Of a stretch of 64,000 nucleotides of DNA, positions 37,634 through 48,698 are shown piece by piece. Positions within the stretch are counted from its first letter, which is position 1. Each line of letters starts with the position of its first letter. The notes beneath the pieces were generated by a model, which was not told where the DNA came from, ran no database searches, and saw nothing but the letters and a program-made list of their open reading frames with translations. Origin of the DNA: Diphasiastrum complanatum. Its lineage: Eukaryota > Streptophyta > Lycopodiopsida > Lycopodiales > Lycopodiaceae. The position numbers were made by a program, and so were the translations under genes. The stretch covers positions 1 through 64,000 of the forward strand of contig MU831921.1 in assembly GCA_029204225.1 (NCBI GenBank). Reading direction: 5' to 3'.

Positions 37634-37859
37634 GTAATATTTTGTTCATTTGACGTTTTTTTTTCTCATCCTGATTTCTATTTCTTTAGTATCGTTGTTA
37701 GTAAATTGCTCATCCACCATGTTGGTAATGACAGTTCAATCATGGAATTACAAGCTTTTGCGAGTCATACGACGTCATCGAAAGTGTAAAGCACATTTCG
37801 CTTACATAGTGCGGTACTTAAGTGTTGGCAAATTTGTAAATAGATCAACATAGGTATCA

Positions 37860-39269
37860 TTCTCTCTGATTGTCAACCATTATTGATTACCTGATTTGAA
37901 AATAGGTTTAATTAGTTGACAAATTCAAAATCTTTAACCAAAAGTGAAAAAATATTGGACCTTATTACCGGCTGATTACATTTCAACAAGGTTTTTAACC
38001 TTTTTATGCTAATTCTGTTCAATCAATAATTGACAGATTTAGAACAATTGCAAACTTTGACGGGTCTTTCAAGAATTTACATATATGGGATTTTCGAATT
38101 CCATTCAATGTGGACCAAAAATGTGAAAAAATCAATTACTAGCATCAACTTATGATTTCCACAGTTGCCCTCCCATTTTGAACTGATTCCGAAACATCTG
38201 GCATGCATCAGACATGACATGCAATGATCATTCCAAAATCAAAATTGCGTAACAACTGAGAAATTAGCTTTTTAACTAGCTTTTATAAAAACAATATTCA
38301 TGCATGAAATTCATTTGATCAGACTATTGTAACTCACTAAACCATGTACATAGACATGCAAATAGATTCAAAATAGTATTTTCAGTATTGGGAATGTACA
38401 ATACTACTTTACTCACTATTATGCAATCAGCAGAGCTGTGCTCTAATACCACTTTAATGATTGCCAAGTGAAGATCTGTCAAGATTCTGTTGCATGCAAC
38501 CAAATGGATGCATGTGGAGCCATACCACCCAACCAACAAAAAATGGATAATCAAATCCCTAACTGCTTCACACCCGAGCCACGGTGATTGAATGCAAGAG
38601 AGGAGAGGATCTTGGCCTTGGAAAATTGAAAACTGAATGAGGAGATGGGTGAGTTCCTACAAGAGATATAGGTCCCAAAAGCTAAGAAATATTTCCTATA
38701 GGATCCCCAAGACCAATCCAAAAGCATTTGACCTCCTACTGTTGCACCAAAAGCTGTCAATCACCATGCATTAGCTACATAGGCCCAAATAGAACATTTG
38801 GGCCCTCACAAGGTTATTACTCAAGATCACTATTTTGACCGTCAAGATCACTTTGTGTTTCTTGAGATCAAGTTGTGTTTCCCAACTTAAGAACCTTACA
38901 TTACTGGCCTAGTCCAAAATGACGTGGCATAACTAATAATCTTGTACACTGGAGTACTAGATATTCGTGCCAAGGACTATTTCGAATCCCTCATATAGGA
39001 CATGGACGTAACATACTGTGTGGATTGCTTTGCAAGAGGAGAGCTTTTCTATGTGAATTTGTATGTGTTAGTTTATCGATTTGCAAATTGTTAACTTAAG
39101 CACTATTCTTTGTCAAGAAAAAAACAACAATAGAGGAGTTGCGAATGGACAAGGAAGTCACAATGACCACCACCAAGAGCATCGCTAAAACAAAGAGGGC
39201 TTCTACTAAGGATAAAAAATTCTAGGATTGTATAAGGTTTTTGTTGTAAAGCTATCTTCATAAGCTTTA
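37860..39269. other. No gene recognised
   Basis: AT-rich spacer without recognisable coding sequence, RNA genes or repeats. Confidence 0.5.
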
Positions 39270-39395
39270 CTTCTGGCGCCACTGGCGCCAGCATTGTCCC
39301 CGGCGCCAGCAGCGCCCCTGCTACTCCTGGCGCCAACGCCTCTGGTGCCAGACCCGGCGCCACTGTGACCAGAATCCAGTCGGCGCCAAGTTCCT
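39270..39395. repeat. GGCGCC-rich cluster
   Basis: GC-rich stretch with repeated GGCGCC palindromes (CTGGCGCCA-type units), in sharp contrast to the AT-rich surroundings. On minus it reads as an Ala/Gly/Ser-rich frame. Similar GGCGCCAG units recur at 39935, 40135 and 40320, tying it to the retroelement-like leader that follows. Confidence 0.6.
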
Positions 39396-39558
39396 ATGGC
39401 TGAAAACCTTTGATCAGTTCTAGCAAAGTCCAGCGAGCTCAGATCGATGTGCAATCACCTCACACGATCTAGGCATGATTAAAGGAAGCCTGGGGATCAA
39501 TAAAATATAGAGAGAGAAAATGACTTTCTAGAAAGAGAAATCCTAGAGAGAGAAAAAC

Positions 39559-39679
39559 GTGCTTTACCAGCCTGGGTAGAGTGCTTGGTATGAGGGGGGG
39601 GTGCCGAATCCCACCAATACTATAGGGGAGTGCGGGTTGCGACTCAGGGCGAGCTCCAACCAAGTCTCAGCCTCCCTTG
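39559..39679 (+). repeat. tRNA-derived SINE-like repeat, copy 1
   Basis: A 121-bp unit repeated almost exactly at 42325-42444. Its 5' half resembles a tRNA: GGTAGAGTGCTTGGTATGAG looks like a D-arm/anticodon-arm (box A region) and GGTGCCGAATCCCACCA like a T-arm plus acceptor end (box B GGTTCGAATCC with changes). The 3' half (ATACTATAGGGGAGTG ... AGTCTCAGCCTCCCTTG) is unrelated to tRNA. Confidence 0.55.
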
Positions 39680-40487
39680 CTGGAATGTTGTCATGGCTCT
39701 CGCCTTGGCATGCTAGCGCCTCGAAGACTAGGGTCGGTCACACACTTGAAGTGTAACCTTCTCACATTTATCAATAAAGTGGGATTTTTCTCAAACTGAC
39801 TCTGATTACCTTCTGGGTTTCAGTGTTCGGTAAAAGCGCCAGTTGTAAGGCCGCTTTCAAATTTTTTAAATTGGCACATAGCTGAGGGTCGTATCCCGGG
39901 AAGCCAACGGTATGCCGTCGGGACCATTCGGTCTGTGGCGCCAGCGGTATGCTGTCGGGACCATTTGGTCCAGGAACTGGTTGTCTCTACATCTATCGCG
40001 GCTTGTGGTTCTGAGTGTTCCTTGCATGAACGTGAATGGGTTAAGCTCTTGGGGAACGGGCTCTAACCTGTCGCTGAGTTGGATGGCTTGCTTGGGTGGA
40101 AGTTACGTGTTTATGGCTGTCCAGTATGGCGTGGCGCCAGGTTGGCTTCCAGCGCTCGTGACGAAGCTTTCAGTTGGTTAAGTCTGATGTAAGTCAGACC
40201 GTTTTCTTGGAATGGATGTTACTCATTTGTAACGAAGCTTCGAGTTGGTCAAGCTTGATGTATGTCGGGCGGCTTGCTTGGAGGGAAGTCACCCACATCG
40301 GGACCCCCGATCTGGCATGGCGCCAGGTTGGATCTCAATGTTGGTTTTCGGAACTTCAAGTTGGCTAAGTCTGATTGTTGTTGGCGAGTTGGCTGCTTGT
40401 ATGTCAAGTGGGTTTGGATGGCAAGAGTTGAAGGCTGGGAAGCTAAGTCGTGGTTCCCGGGCCCCTTTGGGATGCCTATGCTACATG
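39680..40487 (+). repeat. Putative LTR/leader of an unclassified retroelement
   Basis: Holds an AATAAA signal near 39772, followed by repeats: a 37-bp unit twice (39908-39970) and GGCGCCAGGTTGG/AAGCTT(C)(C)AGTTGGT blocks between 40110 and 40370. It stops at a tRNA-Met primer site (40488). No second LTR copy was found, so this is provisional. Confidence 0.4.
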
Positions 40488-40500
40488 TGGTATCAAAGCC
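40488..40500 (+). other. Primer-binding site, tRNA-Met type
   Basis: TGGTATCAAAGCC, one mismatch from TGGTATCAGAGCC. It is the third such site in the window and marks the start of the internal region of the unclassified element. Confidence 0.6.
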
Positions 40501-42324
40501 GACTGGCCGGTCAGCTATGCGGATCTCACGGAAATGGCCACTATTTGGGGTTCATCAAGACAACTGTTGTGCAAGGTGCTGCCCACAGTGTAAGCATGGG
40601 TGCGTCCACAGTCGGGGTGGTCGGCAGAAGGGGGGACTTGATGAGTCAAAGTGTTGCCCTCAAGGTGTAAGCATGGTTAGTTCTCGCGGTTCAGGCCTAG
40701 CGCTGTCTGCACATAGGACGGATGAGGCAAAGTGCTGTCTAGTTAGGTGAAAGCACGGTCTGTACCTTGTGGGGTGCGGGGCGACATATTCGAACTGTAC
40801 GGGTTAACCATTGATACAGAGATGCTGCTCGAATTCGGATGTAAAGCACGGGTGGTTAGCTGTCGGTGCGGGATAGCTGCCGATCGTTTAGCTATAAGGG
40901 CTATCGACCAAAAAGTGGTGGGGCGTGACTGAGGCAATGTGCTGCTTAATGGTGAAAGCACGGATAGTTGGAGGGGTGTCCTATGTGGGCTAATTCTGTG
41001 ATCGATTTGTATGGGCGCGGCCAGGCAAAGGTCCGTTGGCAGGACCATCTCAAAGGGAGACCTTGTCTTTGTTACTTGTTAGTAAACCTGCCTGAGTGTC
41101 TTACTTGTATGTATTCGTGGTGAGTCTTAGTACTTGTGCTTTGCCTGGTTTGCATGATTGCTTGTGATACAAGGAGCTGATGGCTCGAGAAGGAACCTTT
41201 CTTTTGAAGGCTGATACCATCAAACAAAGAAAACTACAGAATCCGTGGGGTGGATTTGCAGTTCAAGTACTCGCACGTGAACGACAATGAAACGACTCCA
41301 TGTTTGCAAAGGATGGATGGCTAGCCTGTTTCTTGGGTTAGTTTCATTTGCGACAACGCCCACCAGACGCAAGCATGAAGTCAAAAGTTGGAAAGGGCAA
41401 TTTCAGGGGAGATCTTCTATGGAGCAGTTGGTCTTCATTTTGGGACGGCCACCTTCGGAACTGAAACTCACTGAGCATGGGTGATATCCAGTATCAGTTG
41501 GGTTTTTCCTCAAAGGGGAAAGACTAGGATCCTCTTTAGAGATTGGCAACAAGTTGGATCGAGCCATAATCCTAGCAGATGGGAAGCAAAGTGTTGGAAA
41601 GGCTTTTTGTCCGAAGAACTCTACTCTAAGTCCGATCAATTGATTTTATAAGTGGAGGGGAACTATCACACACACCTCTCTCTTGGGGCAAATTTTGAAT
41701 GAAAGTTGATCAAAACGGGGGCAAATTCAAGGTGACCTAGCCATATACTCACACGAGAAGACTGGCGAACTTTGGACCTAATAAGTTGACAAGTTTTTGT
41801 TGTGGAAAGGAAAGCTTGTTATAGGTTTTCTCTAGACCAGCAATGATGAGGAAACATATGAGTACGCTAGCTTGTGTTACGTGTAAGGCAGCTGATCAAT
41901 GAAGGAACTGTGAAAGTTGAGTCTTGCATGAGAGACTTGGTATTTCGAACGGACGCTAAGGGATAGTTCGCGTTGAGATCGGACTAGTGCAAACTTTGGG
42001 TGCATGTGTCTGATTCAAAGAGAGCTACTTGAAGCCAAGCTCAATGTATCTTTCTTGTTTTGACTGTGAGGCAACTGACCAGTGATAGAATTGTGAAAGT
42101 CAAGTTTTGCGCGACGGACATGGTGCTTCACACAAACGCGAAGAGATAGTTCGTATGCGAATCAAACTGGTGTGACCCTTTGGCTTTCCACGAGGTCAAT
42201 GGTTACATTTGGGCTGATTCAAAGAGCTACTTCAAGCTGAGTGAGAGGTGCATTGCAGAGTACTCAATCTTTGCCTACCTTAAAGAGCCAAGATGGAAAA
42301 GTATCAAGATCAGGCTGGGACAAG
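40501..42324 (+). other. Repetitive leader of the unclassified element
   Basis: No gene. Contains diverged repeats of a GCAAAGTGCTG...GGTGAAAGCACGG type (40565-40970) and a clear tandem duplication of a 183-bp unit (41885-42067 and 42068-42247). Confidence 0.6.
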
Positions 42325-42444
42325 GTGCTTTACCAACCTGGGTAGAGTGCTTGGTATGAGGGGGGGTGCCGAATCCCACCAATACTATAGGGGAGTGCGG
42401 GTTGCGACTCAGGACGAGCTCCAACCAAGTCTCAGCCTCCCTTG
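42325..42444 (+). repeat. tRNA-derived SINE-like repeat, copy 2
   Basis: Near-identical to 39559-39679, with a handful of changes and one base fewer in the G run. It directly precedes the coding part of the unclassified element. Confidence 0.55.
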
Positions 42445-42447
42445 GTC

Positions 42448-43197
42448 ACCAAGCAATTGGGGTCTAAGGAGGCTGCTGCCATCAAGGAGCTGGATGTTGT
42501 TTATCCAAGGACAAAAAAGCGAGCCACCCCCCAACCGACAGCAGAACCAATCTCACCAGCCCCACCTACTAAGAAGCAGAATGGGAAGGCGGTCAGCACA
42601 GAAGCAGATGTCCCGCATGACATTCTATCCAGCGACATCGGGGTAGAATATGCTGAATCCAGAGGGAGCCTTAAACCATCTCAGGTCACAAAGGAAGTCC
42701 TAGAGTAGCAGACGGCCTTACTTCACCAGGCCCAACAATGCCGACAAGCAGTAGCAGCAACAACAGGCAGCTCCGGAACGGCAAGCACTTCCGGCTCTGA
42801 TCCTATGGGCGTGATTCCGTCCACACAGGCAATCTCCTCGCCATCACTTGCTCTCACACTCCCACCACCAGCCCCACCGTTTACTGCCACCTCCACAACC
42901 TCACTAACTCTCAACACAGACTTCCCTTCCACACTTCCACAAAAGCCCTCTCTTGTACAAATCCCCACCCTACTTGACTCCACAGTCAACATAGATGATT
43001 TTGCATTACAATTACTAACTGCATTACCATCAACCATTGTCACCACTAACCCAATCCCACACTCTCTGCCACATAGTACCTCCCCACCCTTCAATCCACA
43101 ATCACCTCCACCTGCCTTTCATACACCATCTAGCCTTGTTCCTGATTTTCTACCATTTAACCCCATGCCGTATCCTAACTACACCCCCACCCTCCCT
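42448..43197 (+). CDS. Unclassified element, N-terminal part of ORF (split by copia)
   Basis: A Pro/Ser/Thr-rich frame (PRTKKRATPQPTAEPISPAP near 42500, one TAG at about 42706, then IPSTQAISSPSLALTLPPPA and on to FNPMPYPNYTPTLP). When the copia insertion and one copy of its TCCCT target duplication are removed, this frame continues without a shift into 49408 onward (DIGPWEQLPLTVQKAVWLVN). It must therefore have been one ORF before the insertion. No domain recognised; a gag-like structural protein of a retroelement is the simplest reading given the upstream primer site. Confidence 0.5.
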
Positions 43198-43934
43198 TGT
43201 GAAGAATTGAAAAAGATTATCTATGTTAGATATAGGGGTCTTATGTTTTTTACATCAAGCATCTAGGTGTAGGATGTTGATAGGAATAAATTTGGCATAG
43301 ATGGCAAATTATGCATTTCCACTTGTAATGCCACTATTGAGCCAAAATAGAGTAAGAGGCTAAACACTTGCTAATTAGAGTGTAGACAAGTGTAAAGTTT
43401 TTGTTTGATGAATTCCAAGAGGTCCAATAGGATATAGAGGTGGAACCTTGTGAGGTCCAATAGGATATTGAGGTGTGCTTGAATAGAGTCCAATAGAATT
43501 AAGAGGTGCATAGATCAATGATCCACTAGGATCAAGAGGTGACAAAATGTGGTCCAATCATAGTTAAGCATAGTGGTAGCTCGTGGACCTACTAGTATCA
43601 TTGTACTCCTCATTTTGAAATCAATTGATTTGGTGATTTCATGGATTTTGTGAGTTTTTGGATTTCTAGCTTTCTCTCTCTACCCGAGAGCTCTTGATGC
43701 ATTTTCTCTCTCTACCCGAGGAGAGCAGCTTGTTTTTACTTAGATTATTTTTTGAATACTTCCCACACGTGTGAGTGAGAGTTGGAAGTGATTGAATGCA
43801 TGTAGTAGTGTGTTTTTGCCATAGGATTCAAGATTGATCTTGAATCTCAATCTAGTCTTGATCTTGGTGCATCTACACACCTTAGGAGATCACAAGTACA
43901 TGTAGTGGACAGTCCACACGTGTGAAAATCAACA
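43198..43934 (+). repeat. Copia 5' LTR
   Basis: 737 bp, TGTGAAGAATTG...AAAATCAACA. It carries a 33-bp stretch near 43440-43475, absent from the 3' LTR, that arose by duplication around GAGGTCCAATAGGATAT. A CACACGTGTG palindrome is near its end. Confidence 0.97.
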
Positions 43935-43947
43935 TGGTATCAGAGCC
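43935..43947 (+). other. Copia primer-binding site, tRNA-Met
   Basis: TGGTATCAGAGCC, an exact match to the usual initiator tRNA-Met site, immediately after the LTR. Confidence 0.95.
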
Positions 43948-44636
43948 TACCTGAGGTTACCATGCATTTTGATCCATCTAAGTGAAAAAATTTCATCAAT
44001 CTTGAGCTAGAAATTGTCAAGGCCCATTTTCCTAGCTATCTTGTTCAATCTTGGATCAAAAGAGATCAAAAGGACATTGATTGGGTCTGACCTGGTACTG
44101 TACGGAATCAGGTGCTCAGACACGTGTGAGGAACATCCAATTTCAGTTTGGAAGTTCTCTCTCATGTTTGATCCATTTATCTTGCTTGATAGCTTGTTTT
44201 GAAGCTATTTTTGTCTAGTTTCTGTTGCAATCAGTTTCATTCCATTTGGTTGAGCCAATCAAAAGTTATAAGCTTTTGAAGAGGGTTAGGTAGGGCACCT
44301 AGACCTGGGTGGACACATTTGGTTTGGTCAAGAGATTGCTTGGTTGATCCAAAATCACAGTTGTATGCTTGCCAATCTCATCTATAAGTGATCTAGGCAC
44401 TGTTTTGAGATCTTAGCCATTTTGTTTCATGCAATATCATTGTATTTGAGTCAAATTTGGTTTCTTAGTGTATTTCACACGTGCTAAGAGTGTTGGGTCC
44501 TAACTTTGCCTATACTCCATCATTTGATGTGAAATAGATCTTGTTTTAGAGAGATTTGTGTAGCTAGTGAGAATCAATTCACAAATTGTTGTAAGATCTT
44601 TCATAGGAGGAGATAGTACTCAATTATTGGATCCTA

Positions 44637-47600
44637 TTGAAAGTGTGTAACAACATTTATTGTTCATCATCTGAGTTTTCTTCACTTCAAATGTCTTCAA
44701 TGGGTTCATCCTTGTTGGAACCAAGTGAAAGATTGACCACTTCAAATTATTCAATTTGGAAAATGAGGATGGAGTCCATCTTGATCCTTCAAGACGTGAT
44801 GGACATAGTTCTTGTCCTTGAAGAAGAACCACAAGTTCTTCAAGAGGTTCAAAAATACAAAAAGAGAGCTAGGATGGCTCTCCACTACATTAAGATGAAT
44901 GTCTCTAATGAGATATTGAGGGAGATAGGTACTTGTACAACAGCCAAAGAAGCTTGGGATTGTCTCAAGACTATCTATGAGGCTAAGAATACCTCTAGGC
45001 TTCTCACTCTTAGGAATCAAATCTTTCAAAGTAGCCAAAAGAGTGATGAGAGTGCATCTAGTTATGTTTTGAGAGTAAAAGATATTCATAGAGAGCTTGC
45101 TTGTATTGGTGATTCCATCAATCAAAATGAGCTAGTTCAAGTCATTCTCAATGGCTTGAGAAGTGAATTTGATAATCTTGTCCAATCCCATGCCATTAAG
45201 GAGGAGCTACCAAGTTTGGAGGCTCTCCAAAGTGTGCTAATTTTAGAAGAATCAAGACAAGAGTATAAGCTCTTGAGGATGGACAAGCTTTCTCTCACTC
45301 ATAATGATGGCAAAGCTCTTTTTGCCAAGGATAAGCACAAAGAGAGGAGCAAGAACCAACATCAACAATCCTCAAGCAAGGACAAAGTCAAATCCAAAGA
45401 CAAAGATGAGGAGGAAGATGATTCCTCTAATGCTTCATCATCCAAGCTCAAGAAGAAGAAAAAGATCAAGTGCTTTTATTGTGGCAAGAAAGGTCATTAT
45501 GCCACCAATTGCTTCAAAAAGAAGAATCAACTCAAGCAAGCCAATATTACCAATGAGAAGGAAGACACTATTGCAAGTGATGGAGAGGGATCTCTTATGG
45601 TCTCTAGTTTCTCATCTACTCCTTTCAAGAAGGACGGCCTATGGTATATTGATAGTGGAGCCTCTTCACATATGTGTAGCTCCAAGGACTCTTTCTCTTC
45701 TATTGCACCTTATGATGGAGTGAAGAAATCAATATACACTGCAAATGATTTTGAATGTCCTATTGAAGGCATAGGGAACATTCCCTTGAAGCTTGCATCC
45801 TCTAAAGTTCTTTCTCTCTCTAGAGTTCTTTATGTACCTAAGCTTACCAAGAATCTTATTAGTGTTGGCCAATTGCTTGATAATGGCCTCGATGTAAAAT
45901 TCAATGTTGATACTTGCACTATCAAGAAGAATGATGAGATACTTGCATTAGGATCTAGATTTGGTGGCATCTATAAACTAGATCCAAATGAGTATGTGAA
46001 TGCTTGTAATGTTGCTCTTGTGAACAAGCTCTCTATGGAGGAATTATGGCATAGGAGGTTGGGACATCCCAACTACAAATCCATGCTCTCTATGATCAAA
46101 GAATCCAAAGCTATTGGCTTGCCAAAGTCATTCTCCAAGAAGATCAAGCCTTGTGAGGCTTGTGCTATTGCTAAATCTCACAAAAAGCCATTTACAAGAT
46201 CTTCTATCAAAAGCAAGCATCCTTTGGAGTTAATCCACTCGGATGTGCATTTCTCATCAACTACAAGCAAGGGAGGAGCCACTTGTTTTGTTACTTTCAT
46301 TGATGATTACACAAGATTCACTTGGATATATCTTCTTGCTTCAAAATCTATGGTGTTTGATCATTTCCTTATTTTCAAAGCTTATGTAGAGAAGCAATTC
46401 TCATTCAAGATTAAAGCTCTTAGAAGTGATGGAGGTGGTGAATATATCTCCAATAAATTTCAAGACTTTTGTGAGCTTGAAGGCATTAAAAGAGAGTTTT
46501 CTTGTGCCTACTCTCCATCTCAAAATGGAGTGGCTGAGAGAAAGAATAGATCTCTATGTGAATGTGCAAAATCTATGAGAATTGAGGCATCTTTGCCCAA
46601 AGATTTTTGGAGAGAAGCCATTAATTGTGCAAATTATCTTTGCAATAGGCTCCCACATACAGCTCTTGGAGGAAAGTCACCATATGAAATCTTATTTTTT
46701 AAGAAGCCTAAGGTTGATCACCTTAGAGTTTTGGGATGCTTATGCTTTGTCCATATTCCCTTGGAAACAAGGAAGAAGGAAGATCCTAGTGCATGCAAAG
46801 GGATCATGGTTGGATACTCATCCACCAAGAAGGCCTATAGAGTCTTTATACTCTCTACTTCTCAAGTTATTGAAAGTAGAGATGTTGTCTTTCATGAAGA
46901 TCAACACTCATCATTTGAAGAGGCCGAGATCAAGAAATCTATGAATGCATCATCAATTATTGATTTTGAAGACAATCATGATGTGATGGGGTCGAGATTT
47001 GAAGAAGACTCTCCTCGGATTTTTTCACCAAGAAGATCCATGAGAGATAGATCCGAGCCTAAGAGGCTCTCATATGTTGACAAAGGCAAACAAGTGGATC
47101 TTGATTCCACTAATTATGTTTTTTATGTCTCTCATGAAGAGCCAAAGAATGTACAAGAGGCACTCAATACCAAGGAGTGGTATGATGCCATGAAGCAAGA
47201 GTATGATGCATTGATCACCAACAATACTTGGGAGCTTGTGGATCCTCCTTCCAACAAGCATGTGATTGGTTGCAAGTGGGTATTTCGGATCAAGTTCAAT
47301 CATGATGGCACCATCAACAAGCATAGAGCAAGATTATGTGCCAAAGGATTTGCTCAAATCCATGGTCTTGATTATGAGGAGACCTTTGCACCCGTTGCAA
47401 AGATGGTGACAATAAGAATTCTTATTTCTCTTGCTTGTTTTTTCAAGTGGAAGGTGTTCCAATTAGATGTATCCAATGCTTTTCTAAATGGTTATCTTGA
47501 GGAGGAGATCTATATGGAACAACCTCAAGGATTCATCAAGGATGAGTCCAAAGTGTGCTTGCTCTTCAAAAGTCTTTATGGACTCAAGCAAGCACCAAGA

Positions 47601-48680
47601 TCATGGTATTCAAGACTTAACTCTTTCCTTATCTCACTAGGATTTACTCTTAGTGACTATGATCCTTCCATGTATCTAAAGTTTGTTGATAGCAATATTG
47701 TCATTCTTCTAATTTATGTTGATGACATTATTCTTTGTGGAAGTTGTATCAAGCTAGTTGATGAAACCAAGCTAGCACTTGGATGTGAGTTTAAAATGCA
47801 AGATCTAGGAGAGATACATTACATCCTAGGCCTAGAAATTGATTTTTATGAAAATCATGTCTTTATATGCCAATCTAGATATGCTCACTCTATGTTGAAA
47901 AAATTCCATATGGAAAATTCTAAGAGCATAGATACTCCAATGGAGCAAATTGTAAAAGATCCTAATAAAGGTGATGAAAGATCCTTTGAGGACATCACAC
48001 TTTTTAGGAGTCTTGTAGGCTCCTTGATTTGGCTTACCATTACTAGGCCCGATCTTAGTTTTTGTGTGCACAAATTGAGTCAATTTATGCAAGAACCTAA
48101 GATCCATCATTGGAAGATGGCCAAGAGGATTTTAAGATATGTATCTTCATTTTGTGATTATGGTCTACTCTATAAAAGTGAAGATCTATCCATTATTGGC
48201 TACTCGGATTCGGACTTTGCAAGTGACAAAATGGATCGAAAGTCTATTAGTGCATACACTATCTTTCTTGGAGGCAATCTAATATCTTGGCTTTCCAAAA
48301 AGCAAGATACTATATCTCTCTCTTCATGTGAGGTCGAGTACAAAGCACTCACTACAACTACCAAAGAAGTGCTTTGGATCAAGAGGTTATTAATGGAACT
48401 AAAGTGCATCAAGGAGGATGATCTACCAATGATCAAGTGTGATAACATCTCGGCCCAAGCTCTTGCCAATAATCCCATATTTCATGCAAGAAGCAAGCAC
48501 ATAGAAGTGGCACACCATTTTGTGAGAGAAAAGCTTATTGGAGGAGAAATCTATTTGGAGCATGTCAACTCGTCCTCTTGTATTGCCGATCTACTCACCA
48601 AGCCTTTGAGCAAAAGTGCTTTCATCAAGCATAGATCTAATCTTGGAGATATATCAAGATCAATGCTCAAATCTTCATAG
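44637..48680 (+). CDS. gag-pol: Copia gag-pol polyprotein, complete
   Basis: 1347 residues without interruption; the likely functional start is the second Met at 44691 (MSSMGSSLLEPSERL), within the normal range for copia. Domains in order: gag (to about 270), CCHC knuckle CFYCGKKGHYATNC (279-292), aspartic protease WYIDSGASSHM (Asp339), pre-integrase LWHRRLGHPN (about 469), and integrase with Asp536 (HSDVH), Asp598 (RSDGGGE) and Glu634 (GVAERKNR), the last two spaced DX35E. RVT_2 reverse transcriptase follows with YVDD at 1027-1030, then RNase H (SSCEVEYKAL; HARSKHIEVAHHFVREKL) to the end. All catalytic residues that I can check are present. Related broken copies lie at 3826-4620 and 5599-7600. 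Confidence 0.97.
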   Translation: MKVCNNIYCSSSEFSSLQMSSMGSSLLEPSERLTTSNYSIWKMRMESILILQDVMDIVLVLEEEPQVLQEVQKYKKRARMALHYIKMNVSNEILREIGTCTTAKEAWDCLKTIYEAKNTSRLLTLRNQIFQSSQKSDESASSYVLRVKDIHRELACIGDSINQNELVQVILNGLRSEFDNLVQSHAIKEELPSLEALQSVLILEESRQEYKLLRMDKLSLTHNDGKALFAKDKHKERSKNQHQQSSSKDKVKSKDKDEEEDDSSNASSSKLKKKKKIKCFYCGKKGHYATNCFKKKNQLKQANITNEKEDTIASDGEGSLMVSSFSSTPFKKDGLWYIDSGASSHMCSSKDSFSSIAPYDGVKKSIYTANDFECPIEGIGNIPLKLASSKVLSLSRVLYVPKLTKNLISVGQLLDNGLDVKFNVDTCTIKKNDEILALGSRFGGIYKLDPNEYVNACNVALVNKLSMEELWHRRLGHPNYKSMLSMIKESKAIGLPKSFSKKIKPCEACAIAKSHKKPFTRSSIKSKHPLELIHSDVHFSSTTSKGGATCFVTFIDDYTRFTWIYLLASKSMVFDHFLIFKAYVEKQFSFKIKALRSDGGGEYISNKFQDFCELEGIKREFSCAYSPSQNGVAERKNRSLCECAKSMRIEASLPKDFWREAINCANYLCNRLPHTALGGKSPYEILFFKKPKVDHLRVLGCLCFVHIPLETRKKEDPSACKGIMVGYSSTKKAYRVFILSTSQVIESRDVVFHEDQHSSFEEAEIKKSMNASSIIDFEDNHDVMGSRFEEDSPRIFSPRRSMRDRSEPKRLSYVDKGKQVDLDSTNYVFYVSHEEPKNVQEALNTKEWYDAMKQEYDALITNNTWELVDPPSNKHVIGCKWVFRIKFNHDGTINKHRARLCAKGFAQIHGLDYEETFAPVAKMVTIRILISLACFFKWKVFQLDVSNAFLNGYLEEEIYMEQPQGFIKDESKVCLLFKSLYGLKQAPRSWYSRLNSFLISLGFTLSDYDPSMYLKFVDSNIVILLIYVDDIILCGSCIKLVDETKLALGCEFKMQDLGEIHYILGLEIDFYENHVFICQSRYAHSMLKKFHMENSKSIDTPMEQIVKDPNKGDERSFEDITLFRSLVGSLIWLTITRPDLSFCVHKLSQFMQEPKIHHWKMAKRILRYVSSFCDYGLLYKSEDLSIIGYSDSDFASDKMDRKSISAYTIFLGGNLISWLSKKQDTISLSSCEVEYKALTTTTKEVLWIKRLLMELKCIKEDDLPMIKCDNISAQALANNPIFHARSKHIEVAHHFVREKLIGGEIYLEHVNSSSCIADLLTKPLSKSAFIKHRSNLGDISRSMLKSS

Positions 48681-48690
48681 ATAATTTTTT

Positions 48691-48698
48691 AGGAGGAG
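48691..48698 (+). other. Copia polypurine tract
   Basis: AGGAGGAG immediately before the 3' LTR, the expected plus-strand primer. Confidence 0.85.
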
